DNA of 64,000 nt, from contig CABMCJ010000004.1 of assembly GCA_902384585.1 (NCBI GenBank), positions 448,086 through 512,085 on the forward strand, written 5' to 3'. Positions 56,905-64,000 of the stretch are shown in pieces; the first letter of the stretch is position 1; each line of letters begins with the position of its first letter. The DNA comes from Candidatus Anstonella stagnisolia. Its GTDB lineage: Archaea > Micrarchaeota > Micrarchaeia > Anstonellales > Anstonellaceae. Both the position numbers and the translations under genes were made by a program. The notes under the pieces were generated by a model, which saw nothing but the letters and a program-made list of their open reading frames with translations, made no database searches and was not told the origin of the DNA.

Positions 56905-56925
56905 CGACAGACGTCCAGTCTGTCG
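56905..56925. repeat. Perfect hairpin upstream of repeat copy D
   Basis: CGACAGAC-gtcca-GTCTGTCG. Confidence 0.85.
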
Positions 56926-56959
56926 CCATCCTTACGTGAGTCTGTCGCAGTAATGTGTA

Positions 56960-57036
56960 TCAGACCGTCCGCTAGGGGGGCAACACTTGGTCAGACGGTC
57001 AAAAGACAGGTCGTTTCCTAGGAAATGAGGGGTGCT
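56960..57036 (+). repeat. 77-bp dispersed repeat, copy D
   Basis: tcagaccgtccgctaggggggcaacacttggtcagacggtcaaaagacaggtcgtttcctaggaaatgaggggtgct; runs into the stop codon of the 57035-58489 gene. Confidence 0.95.
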
Positions 57037-58489
57037 AAGGTGATAAAGGTCGCATTGGGCGCTTTTTGAAGATGCCTACTTTTGGTCCTAAGTGCCCGAC
57101 TACAGTATTCGGATATTTGAGCAGAGTAATAAATTTCCATATATCAAATCCTGCATCAGAAAAGTTTACTCCCAATGCTAATACAAACAGATAATCTATG
57201 GAAGGCATAATTGTGGCAAGCAAAATTGCTAGAATTGATATCAAAATCACAGGGGATATTGTTATTAGTGCGCTCTGGTTTCTCGGGTAAATGCCGGTAT
57301 CTTCTACGCCAAATGGCGGAAACGATTTTAAAAGGCGAAATCTTGGTTTACCACCAAAAACACAAAACATTACGTAATGCGTTGCTTCGTGTATCGGGTA
57401 GATTAACAAACCAAATAGTAGAAGTGATGCGGACGGACTAAAGGGCAGGCTCAATATTTTGCTTAGAATTGTTGGGCAGACAAAAAAAGAGATAATGAGG
57501 AATACAGATACTGGGCTAAGATACCATGCAATCTGATGCATCCAAGATAATTCTTTTGTAGCGTCTATCCCACGAATAAAATCATGTGGGTCTCGGATTC
57601 TTTCAAACCATCCTGCTGAACTGTCTATCGTTTCAATTTTTTCTTTATATGGTAAAAGTTTTTCTTTGAGATATTTGTCATTGCTGTCTTTTTTCATTAC
57701 GCTACTTCCTATTATTATAATTTTATCGCTACTTCTGACTGCGTTCATAAATACGTCCCAGATGGATTTATACGGTTCTTGAGAAACTTGCTGTTCTTTA
57801 GTGGTGCCAGGATAAACTATTGCGTTTGAAAATTCAGATTGGGAAGTAAAACGAGGATAGGCTTCTATCTCTAGATTCGGTGGTCTTGGAAAGCCAATTA
57901 AACCAGGCTTGTGCCAACCAAAAGAGCCATGCAGTTTTAGTAATTCTGGAGAGCCCGGATTAATTGAAAGGGTTTCCATACCCATGATTCTTGTTGCAGG
58001 CAAACCATAATTTATGCTGCTATACTGTTGCAAGATTGAGCGGTCCAATAGTATATCATAGTTCAAAGACGCCATCACATCTCCTTTCTTCCAAACATGC
58101 TGCAAGAAAAAATTGTGTCGCCTTGGCTCTATAATTTCTGATTTTTTCAAAAGTCCATATAGACCGACAAGTATTGCATCGCGTTCGTGATTGTTAATTG
58201 GAACTACGAGACATTTTTTTGCCTGTGTTGCGCAATCGTATATTTCCTCAAAATTATTCGGGTTGGAAAAATCGTTTTTATTAGCTGAGATAAAGTCGTG
58301 AAGGAAATCTAGACTTGGTTCATAATTATGCAGTATTGCGCCGGGGTTTTTTAGTTCCTCTAGTCTTTCAATGGATGTTATGTCGGACGTTTTTAGAAGT
58401 AAGATTCTTTGTAGCACTTGCGAACCTAATGGAAGCTCATGGCACTCGGCATAGCTTGCACCACTGCCAAATATGTAAAGTGTTGTCAA
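57035..58489 (-). CDS. SIR2-like domain fused to a membrane zincin (DUF3267-like)
   Basis: N-terminus LYIFGSGASYAECHELPLGSQVLQRIL, ASLNYDILLDRSI, LLKLHGSFGW; C-terminus LIYPIHEATHYVMFCVFGGKPRF (HExxH in a hydrophobic region) with YPRNQSALITISPVILISILAIL and NFSDAGFDIWKFITLL. Confidence 0.82.
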   Translation of the reverse strand: MTTLYIFGSGASYAECHELPLGSQVLQRILLLKTSDITSIERLEELKNPGAILHNYEPSLDFLHDFISANKNDFSNPNNFEEIYDCATQAKKCLVVPINNHERDAILVGLYGLLKKSEIIEPRRHNFFLQHVWKKGDVMASLNYDILLDRSILQQYSSINYGLPATRIMGMETLSINPGSPELLKLHGSFGWHKPGLIGFPRPPNLEIEAYPRFTSQSEFSNAIVYPGTTKEQQVSQEPYKSIWDVFMNAVRSSDKIIIIGSSVMKKDSNDKYLKEKLLPYKEKIETIDSSAGWFERIRDPHDFIRGIDATKELSWMHQIAWYLSPVSVFLIISFFVCPTILSKILSLPFSPSASLLLFGLLIYPIHEATHYVMFCVFGGKPRFRLLKSFPPFGVEDTGIYPRNQSALITISPVILISILAILLATIMPSIDYLFVLALGVNFSDAGFDIWKFITLLKYPNTVVGHLGPKVGIFKKRPMRPLSP

Positions 58490-58509
58490 GATATCACTGC
58501 GACCAGGAT

Positions 58510-59811
58510 TTAATTATCATAAGAACCGTTTTTACGTTTTAGTATGAACCAGACGCACACAATTAAGATTATAGCAACTAGCCATAGCACGATGTCAAGT
58601 ATTATTCCGAGTATTCCCCATTGTTTCCAATCATTGTATTTTATCATTGCGTCAGAATAATCTCGGTTAGAACTCAGATAGAGCCCACTCTTGAATTCGT
58701 TTTCGGCTTGAAAGTATGTGCCCACGGATTGGAAAAAGAGGGGTAATTTATGAACTCTGAATAAAACGGTTCCGAGTGTCCCTAGCGAGTTATAATCTGA
58801 AAATGCTGATGTTCCGCGCTGGCGTGTTTCCTCAGCAGTTTGTTTTATTGGCATGATAAACGACAGATAAGTTGAAGCCTGAGTTTCGCCTGATTGAGTG
58901 CCATAAGAAATTGATGAAGAAAGAGCATCCAATGGCTGCGAATATTTAGGCTCTGAAAATGTTAGTGGGCATCTGTTTGAATCGGATAAACCTGAAGTAA
59001 CGGCGTTCCAAGTCATTCCGAGCGAATCTGTATCTTTAATATTTTTGAAATCTGATATTAAACGGATAAGCGCGGTGCCGGAGCCATTATAAAAAGTGCC
59101 CTGTTGCATTTCAGATAAAAGACGCGTTCCGACTGCCGAATAGTCATAAATTCTGCCTCCAAGATTAGACAGTGAGCAGGAATAAGTATCAATTACCTGA
59201 TATGCTTCACCTATAGGTACACCGCCTTTTAGTTCATTGACCGCAGAGAGAAAGACCTTGCCAGATTTTACCATAGTAACCTCATAACCTGCTGGCGCCA
59301 TGGCGCGCACAACATTCAAAGTGGCTTTATCGTTCTCTGCGGCTAGTTCAACTGCATGATTATCAAGTATGGAATTAATTGCTGTTGTAACGCCACATGC
59401 TTCGTGAGCGCCAACTGATTGGGCATTGCAATAACAGGCATCTTTGAAGATAACTGGATTGACATAGTTAAGGCTTTGATATATCTTGGCGGAACGGATA
59501 GCTTTTGTGGCTTCTTCCGCGTCCACTACTAAGCTGCAATCAGAATCCCTAATGGGCAAAGTTTGGCTCCCTACACTAACGGCTCTATAGGATATTTCAT
59601 TATATCTAACGTCAGTACTGGTGCCTTGAGAAGTATTGAAATATTCTTTGGTAAATTTTGAAACGTCGCACCACTTGGAGGGTGAATCCGGATGCGGAGA
59701 GGGTATGTCGCTGCAAATCTGCTGACCGCGAATTTGAGATAAAACTATGAATACTATTAACGCAAGGAGAGCTATGCCTCCGATAATATTATTGGTGCTC
59801 TGCCCCTTCAT
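58510..59811 (-). CDS. Double-anchored membrane protein with a large Cys-containing central domain
   Basis: N-terminal TM (IIGGIALLALIVFIVLS) and C-terminal TM (WGILGIILDIVLWLVAIILIVCVWFILKRK); about 20 bp upstream of the SIR2-zincin gene on the same strand. Confidence 0.7.
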   Translation of the reverse strand: MKGQSTNNIIGGIALLALIVFIVLSQIRGQQICSDIPSPHPDSPSKWCDVSKFTKEYFNTSQGTSTDVRYNEISYRAVSVGSQTLPIRDSDCSLVVDAEEATKAIRSAKIYQSLNYVNPVIFKDACYCNAQSVGAHEACGVTTAINSILDNHAVELAAENDKATLNVVRAMAPAGYEVTMVKSGKVFLSAVNELKGGVPIGEAYQVIDTYSCSLSNLGGRIYDYSAVGTRLLSEMQQGTFYNGSGTALIRLISDFKNIKDTDSLGMTWNAVTSGLSDSNRCPLTFSEPKYSQPLDALSSSISYGTQSGETQASTYLSFIMPIKQTAEETRQRGTSAFSDYNSLGTLGTVLFRVHKLPLFFQSVGTYFQAENEFKSGLYLSSNRDYSDAMIKYNDWKQWGILGIILDIVLWLVAIILIVCVWFILKRKNGSYDN

Positions 59812-59880
59812 AATCCCACTAAGTTGAGATTTTATCAGAAGAAGAATAAAACCTTTTGTTATTGTGGGGAAACTGGAGAA

Positions 59881-59913
59881 CACCCCTCATTTCCGCAGGA
59901 TATAGACACTTTC
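59881..59913 (-). repeat. Inverted, divergent end of the dispersed repeat, copy E
   Basis: cacccctcatttccgcaggatatagacactttc; 31/33 identical to copy F. Confidence 0.85.
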
Positions 59914-59966
59914 CTAAGAAGCTGCCTCAAATCATGAAGACAGACGTATATAACGTGAATTTTGCA

Positions 59967-61373
59967 CTATTTTATCCTAAACAGCTCTTCCTGCCGTTTG
60001 GTAAGATTATACTCCGTGTCAATGTCAGATATCTTCTCCGTGAACTTTGCTTTGGCTTTTGAGAGTAGCAAATACGCATCATCAAATTCTCCAAGAGCAG
60101 CGTGTATTTCTGCTGCAAGAAGATAAGCAGGGTATATTTCGTCGCTAATCCTTAAGGCACGCAAGGCATAAGTTTTGCTTTCGCGCACGAATCCGGCTTC
60201 GTATAGGTGTCTTGCCGCTTCATATGAGTCCATGAAAGAATCCGCGCCTTTCTCCCCTGCTGAAACATAGAAATTGAACGCTTCATTGCGCAGTTCGTAT
60301 GCTTCGCCGATTTCTCCCATTGATAGCAAAACGCTTGGTTCGTTTGGATCCAGCTCATAAGCTTTTGTAATCATTTTTACAGCCTCAGGCACCTTGAGCC
60401 ATGATTTTACATCACGTGCAGCATTTTTGCCGATGCCTTGAGGTATTCCATCTTTCCTTCGTTCATAGACGAGTTTATCAAAATCCGACCTTCCTACTGT
60501 ATCCTTTTCTGAAAATATGTTATTTGCAAGCTCATTGCGCATGCTTGTTTCTATTTCCGTCATGGATTGTTCAACCTGCTCTTTCGTGCATTTGAATGTC
60601 CACGCCTTGCCGTTTGGAAATTCAAATTTTGTAAATATGTTGGCGCCATTGCTTGTTACAATGCACGTTACAATTTCCATCAGCTTGTCTTTTGATATGT
60701 CTTCGGTCCGATGGGCTTCTACCCACAATTTCACTGGTGTTTCCCCATTATCCAAGTAATCCCTGTATGGCGCAGCGAGGGTTCCGATAAATGGAACTGC
60801 CACGATTATTTTGCTTTCCGTAAGTGCCGCGGCAAGTCCGCCTATTTGGTCGTTTTTGATTTTAGGGCTTAGGCATAACATTGGCTCTGCAAGCAGAGTG
60901 TCGCCATTTTCAAGAAGTTGGGTTCCTGTTACGAACGCGCCTATCTTTCCCCTGCCTTGGTCGCTAAGCACCAATAAGCCCCTTGCTCCCGGAATTGCAA
61001 AATACCACATGGTTGCCTCAAGGAACTCTCCTGCCAGATGCCGTATTTCTTTAGGTCCATCGGTTGCCCCCAATTTAGCTTTAACCGTATCCGGCAGATT
61101 ATACGTGAATATGCCATCCATGCCAAAAGGTTGGATATGCAGCATATACTTGTCCGGATAAGACGTTGTCCATATTTTTGAAATTTTAAGTGAATTAAAA
61201 AAAGAATCCGCTTTAGCGCCTTGTTCTTGACGGAGCTGGATTATCATTGAGTCATTCGGTGCAATCCATTCCCCTATCTCCCTCACTCCTTGTGCGTGCG
61301 CTCTAAAAAATGGGCTTATTGCAAGTCCCAATGCTAATGCAGCAGGTGCAAGTTTTTTTAACTGTAGATTCAT
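59967..61373 (-). CDS. Secreted/membrane-anchored TPR-like protein
   Basis: Signal-like N-terminus (LAPAALALGLAISPFFRAHAQG); C-terminal repeats AVKMITKAYELDPNEPSVLLSMGEIGEAYELRNEAFNFYVSAGEKG. Confidence 0.7.
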   Translation of the reverse strand: MNLQLKKLAPAALALGLAISPFFRAHAQGVREIGEWIAPNDSMIIQLRQEQGAKADSFFNSLKISKIWTTSYPDKYMLHIQPFGMDGIFTYNLPDTVKAKLGATDGPKEIRHLAGEFLEATMWYFAIPGARGLLVLSDQGRGKIGAFVTGTQLLENGDTLLAEPMLCLSPKIKNDQIGGLAAALTESKIIVAVPFIGTLAAPYRDYLDNGETPVKLWVEAHRTEDISKDKLMEIVTCIVTSNGANIFTKFEFPNGKAWTFKCTKEQVEQSMTEIETSMRNELANNIFSEKDTVGRSDFDKLVYERRKDGIPQGIGKNAARDVKSWLKVPEAVKMITKAYELDPNEPSVLLSMGEIGEAYELRNEAFNFYVSAGEKGADSFMDSYEAARHLYEAGFVRESKTYALRALRISDEIYPAYLLAAEIHAALGEFDDAYLLLSKAKAKFTEKISDIDTEYNLTKRQEELFRIK

Positions 61374-61592
61374 GAGACCACAAATTTTTCTAAATGTTAC
61401 GCTGGAGTATCTATGAGGCAGGTAATTTGTTTTGCTCTAAATGTTAATATTGGCAACAAATAATTAAACTGTTTCGGTGTAGATGGCGAGGGCGTGGTTA
61501 CTCAAAATATTGACACCCCGAAGAAATTCAAAACTTCTTCTACTGATGCCAAGATGGGCACGGAAACTTTTACGGTCAACAATAAGCCTTAA

Positions 61593-61625
61593 CGCCCCTC
61601 ATTTCCGCAGAATATAGACACTTTC
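61593..61625 (-). repeat. Inverted, divergent end of the dispersed repeat, copy F
   Basis: cgcccctcatttccgcagaatatagacactttc; with flank ccttaacgcccctcatttcc it matches the reverse complement of the copy D end (ccttagcacccctcatttcc). Confidence 0.85.
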
Positions 61626-61677
61626 GTGCCCATATCCGCACCAATCAATAAATCCACTCCATAGCGCAGCCTAGCTT

Positions 61678-62532
61678 ATGGAAACGAAATATTCTGTTGT
61701 AATTGGGGATGCGCGCAACATGGCGGAGCTGCCGGATGAAAGCGTGCAGCTTGTCGTAACAAGCCCGCCCTACTTTAATGTAAAAGACTACGGGGACGAT
61801 GACGCGAACATTGGCGCAATAGACGACTATGTTTCCTATCTTGGCGCGGTTGAGGCTGTTTTTAGGGAATGCTACCGCGTGCTGGAGGATGGAAGGTACT
61901 GCTGCGTGAATATTTCTGACGTAATTTCAGGAGGCAGGAAATATCCGATTCCCTTCCACTATGTTTTCATGCTTGAGCGCTCCGGCTTCATTTACAGGGA
62001 CAATATAATTTGGAAAAAGCCGGACGGAATAGGGCAGAATGCAAGGAGCGGGGCTGCAAAGCGCTTCGGGGTGCTAATGCAAAACCCCTATCCAATGTAT
62101 TATTACCCAAACAACATTTACGAGCACATCCTCATTTTCAGAAAAGGCGTTTTCAATTTCAGGAAGCCGACCATGCAGCAGAAAGTAGGGGCAATGCTGG
62201 ACATAGAGCAGGCAAAGAAGCGCTGGAATACCGATATTTGGACAATGGCTGCGGCAACCGTGAACCAGTACACTAAAGTGCATCCGGCAATGTTCCCTGA
62301 GGAATTGCCTGAGGGCTTAATCCGGCTTTACACTTTCAAGGGCGAGACCGTTCTGGACCCTTTTCTTGGCAGCGGCACAACGCTAAAGGTAGCTCGGGCG
62401 CTATCGCGCGGCTGCATAGGCTACGAGATAAACCCGGACTATCTGCCACTGATTAGGAAAAAGGCGGGCTTTGACTTGGAAGGAAAACTGGATGTAAAAT
62501 ACCAAGGAGGTGGTAGGAATGAAAGGGGCTAG
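61678..62532 (+). CDS. DNA methyltransferase (N4-cytosine/N6-adenine, beta-type motif order)
   Basis: LVVTSPPYFNVKDYGD (motif IV) and ETVLDPFLGSGTTLKVA (motif I) near the C-terminus. Confidence 0.92.
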   Translation: METKYSVVIGDARNMAELPDESVQLVVTSPPYFNVKDYGDDDANIGAIDDYVSYLGAVEAVFRECYRVLEDGRYCCVNISDVISGGRKYPIPFHYVFMLERSGFIYRDNIIWKKPDGIGQNARSGAAKRFGVLMQNPYPMYYYPNNIYEHILIFRKGVFNFRKPTMQQKVGAMLDIEQAKKRWNTDIWTMAAATVNQYTKVHPAMFPEELPEGLIRLYTFKGETVLDPFLGSGTTLKVARALSRGCIGYEINPDYLPLIRKKAGFDLEGKLDVKYQGGGRNERG

Positions 62533-62836
62533 GGCAAAACAAATCCTAGCCCCGCTCATGCTTTTTGCATTGGCGGGGTTAGCGAGTGCCGAGCTTGTTA
62601 TTCCGGCAGACCAGCCTGTTTGCAGGCTGTACGGGATAATACAGGTGCTTGGCACGGTGGCGGGAGTCCTGATAGCCGCCTATGCAGGGTTCATCCTTGC
62701 GAGCAGCAACGACATAAACGAGCGCAATACGGCAAAGCAGCTTTTGGGAGGGGTAGTCCTCGGGCTGATAATAATCTGGATTGCGCCGCTGCTTGTGAAG
62801 AGCCTTGTTGGGGTTGCTGACGTGTGTGGGTGGTAG
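62519..62836 (+). CDS. VirB2/TrbC-like small membrane protein
   Basis: Signal-like N-terminus then VCRLYGIIQVLGTVAGVLIAAYAGFILASS...AKQLLGGVVLGLIIIWIAPLLVKSLV. Confidence 0.65.
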   Translation: MKGARAKQILAPLMLFALAGLASAELVIPADQPVCRLYGIIQVLGTVAGVLIAAYAGFILASSNDINERNTAKQLLGGVVLGLIIIWIAPLLVKSLVGVADVCGW

Positions 62837-63057
62837 GCTTGGACTTGGTTGGGATAGCCGATGCCATACGAGCCATTGCGGTTTTCTTTGCCGTGATGGT
62901 TTGCGCATACGCGGGGCTGGTGCTCATGACGAGCAGGAACCCGCTGCAGAGGGCGGAGTGGAAGGAGATAGTCATAGGGGTTTTCGTGGGGCTATCAGTG
63001 ATTTTCATTGCGCCTATCATATCCGCGCTACTGAGCGGAGGGAATTATTGCAGGTGA
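62824..63057 (+). CDS. Second VirB2/TrbC-like small membrane protein
   Basis: IRAIAVFFAVMVCAYAGLVLMTSRNPLQRAEWKEIVIGVFVGLSVIFIAPIISALL; same two-TM plan as the previous ORF. Confidence 0.6.
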   Translation: MWVVGLDLVGIADAIRAIAVFFAVMVCAYAGLVLMTSRNPLQRAEWKEIVIGVFVGLSVIFIAPIISALLSGGNYCR

Positions 63058-63063
63058 GAAGAT

Positions 63064-64000
63064 ATGAGATTTGAAATTTACATTTTGCTTTTGATTGGGA
63101 TTGCTTACGCTATCCCAGTGTGCCCGCAGTATCCGCACAACGATTTTGTGTGGGGAACTGATTATCGGCAGCCTGTGAGGCCTGGAGACTCACTTGTTGA
63201 CAATTGCAGGAACCTTGCCTTGGCGGATAGGGGCGTTTGCGAGCATCTTGGGAATTTGAGCAATGAGCAGAAGAAAATGCTCATAATGGATAATCTGGTG
63301 CAGAATAGCAGCTCGCCAGCTTTGGGGGAGTCACGGAATTGGAATTATGCGCTGCAATTCACAAAATATCCTCCTGACAATTCTTCCACTGCAAGCTCCG
63401 GCAGCATTCGGGATGCATGGGTGCGCGTTCTTTCCTTGCAGCCCTCGGTTATTTTGAACTCCACCGGACAGCTTTTCATAAACGGAACCGGAGAGCTTTA
63501 TTCGCAGGCAGGGTTTAGCTTTGTTGTGACTAAGCAGAATTTTGGAGGTGATTGCAGGACGGATTATGCAGTGTGCGGCTATAATTATGCCATTCAGAAT
63601 TACGACAATGGGCAGGGTATAGGGAGCGGCACAAAAGCGAATTTTAGCGTTTTGCAGGTGCATAATTCAAGCAATGTTTTCCAGTCACGCCTCAGCGTGA
63701 ACTCCGAGTATTTCATCCACCACTACCATCTTGTTAGGCACTGTGTTGGGAGATTCTGCTTTACAACGTGCGACTATTACCGCAGCGATGATGTGCGGAA
63801 TTCGCTAAGCGCAACGGACAACAAGACAGCTTACTATTATGGCTTCAATCACACGGAAAAATCAATTGTTGATTCCTTTGAGAACGGGCTTTTGGACGGC
63901 TGGCTTGCGGTTAATTTGAGCAAGGACTTTGGAAACCTCAAATTCAGCGTGGGCAATTCCTGGCTGAGAATTCAGAGCATGCAATATCAGATTACTTACA
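63064..64000 (+). CDS. Secreted protein, N-terminal part (continues past window)
   Basis: Open frame from ATG 63064 to the window edge; MRFEIYILLLIGIAYAIPVCPQYPHNDF... signal-like start; no stop seen. Confidence 0.7.
   Translation, partial: MRFEIYILLLIGIAYAIPVCPQYPHNDFVWGTDYRQPVRPGDSLVDNCRNLALADRGVCEHLGNLSNEQKKMLIMDNLVQNSSSPALGESRNWNYALQFTKYPPDNSSTASSGSIRDAWVRVLSLQPSVILNSTGQLFINGTGELYSQAGFSFVVTKQNFGGDCRTDYAVCGYNYAIQNYDNGQGIGSGTKANFSVLQVHNSSNVFQSRLSVNSEYFIHHYHLVRHCVGRFCFTTCDYYRSDDVRNSLSATDNKTAYYYGFNHTEKSIVDSFENGLLDGWLAVNLSKDFGNLKFSVGNSWLRIQSMQYQITY

Noticed and set aside
51492-61625. Integron cassette array with attC sites
   Set aside because: The layout (one or two genes per repeat) is suggestive and archaeal integrons are known, but I could not find the RYYYAAC/GTTRRRY core pair in the 77-bp repeat, gene orientations are mixed, and no IntI is in the window. 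Kept only as a general cassette-like hypothesis.
61678-62532. Restriction-modification system
   Set aside because: Only the methyltransferase is visible; neighbouring ORFs do not look like endonucleases. A partner could lie elsewhere, but it cannot be claimed from this window.

Overview
This window looks archaeal, probably from a DPANN-type genome (inference from gene content only; no phylogeny was run). Core archaeal blocks: (1) 1-4 kb, primase PriL (C-terminal end)/PriS, a GINS-like protein, L44e, S27e and aIF2-alpha; (2) 7.3-23.2 kb, EF-2, S7, S12, NusA, L30e, RpoA''/A'/B''/B'/H on the minus strand. The second block is interrupted between S7 and EF-2 by a non-core insert. Metabolic and surface genes follow: Fe/Mn SOD, PfkB kinase, form III-like RuBisCO, ThpR, Na+/H+ antiporter, a bacterial-type tyrosine decarboxylase plus amino-acid antiporter pair, an MFS pump, MscL, and several lipoproteins. 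From about 51.4 to 61.7 kb there is an accessory island whose genes are separated by copies of a 77-bp dispersed repeat (three full copies, one partial, two related inverted ends). The right end has a DNA methyltransferase and two VirB2/TrbC-like small membrane proteins. The most interesting observations are: (a) a SIR2-like domain fused to a membrane zincin (HEATH motif, DUF3267-like), next to a double-anchored membrane protein, as a candidate undescribed defence system; (b) the cassette-like island organised by the 77-bp repeat; (c) three dispersed paralogs of an internally duplicated Cys-rich repeat protein; (d) recurrent 'echoes' of gene 3' ends just past stop codons at several unrelated loci; (e) a nitrilase-fold protein with two of its three catalytic residues replaced; (f) a KamA-like radical SAM protein fused to a SnoaL-like domain. 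All family calls come from reading the translations; no database search was done.
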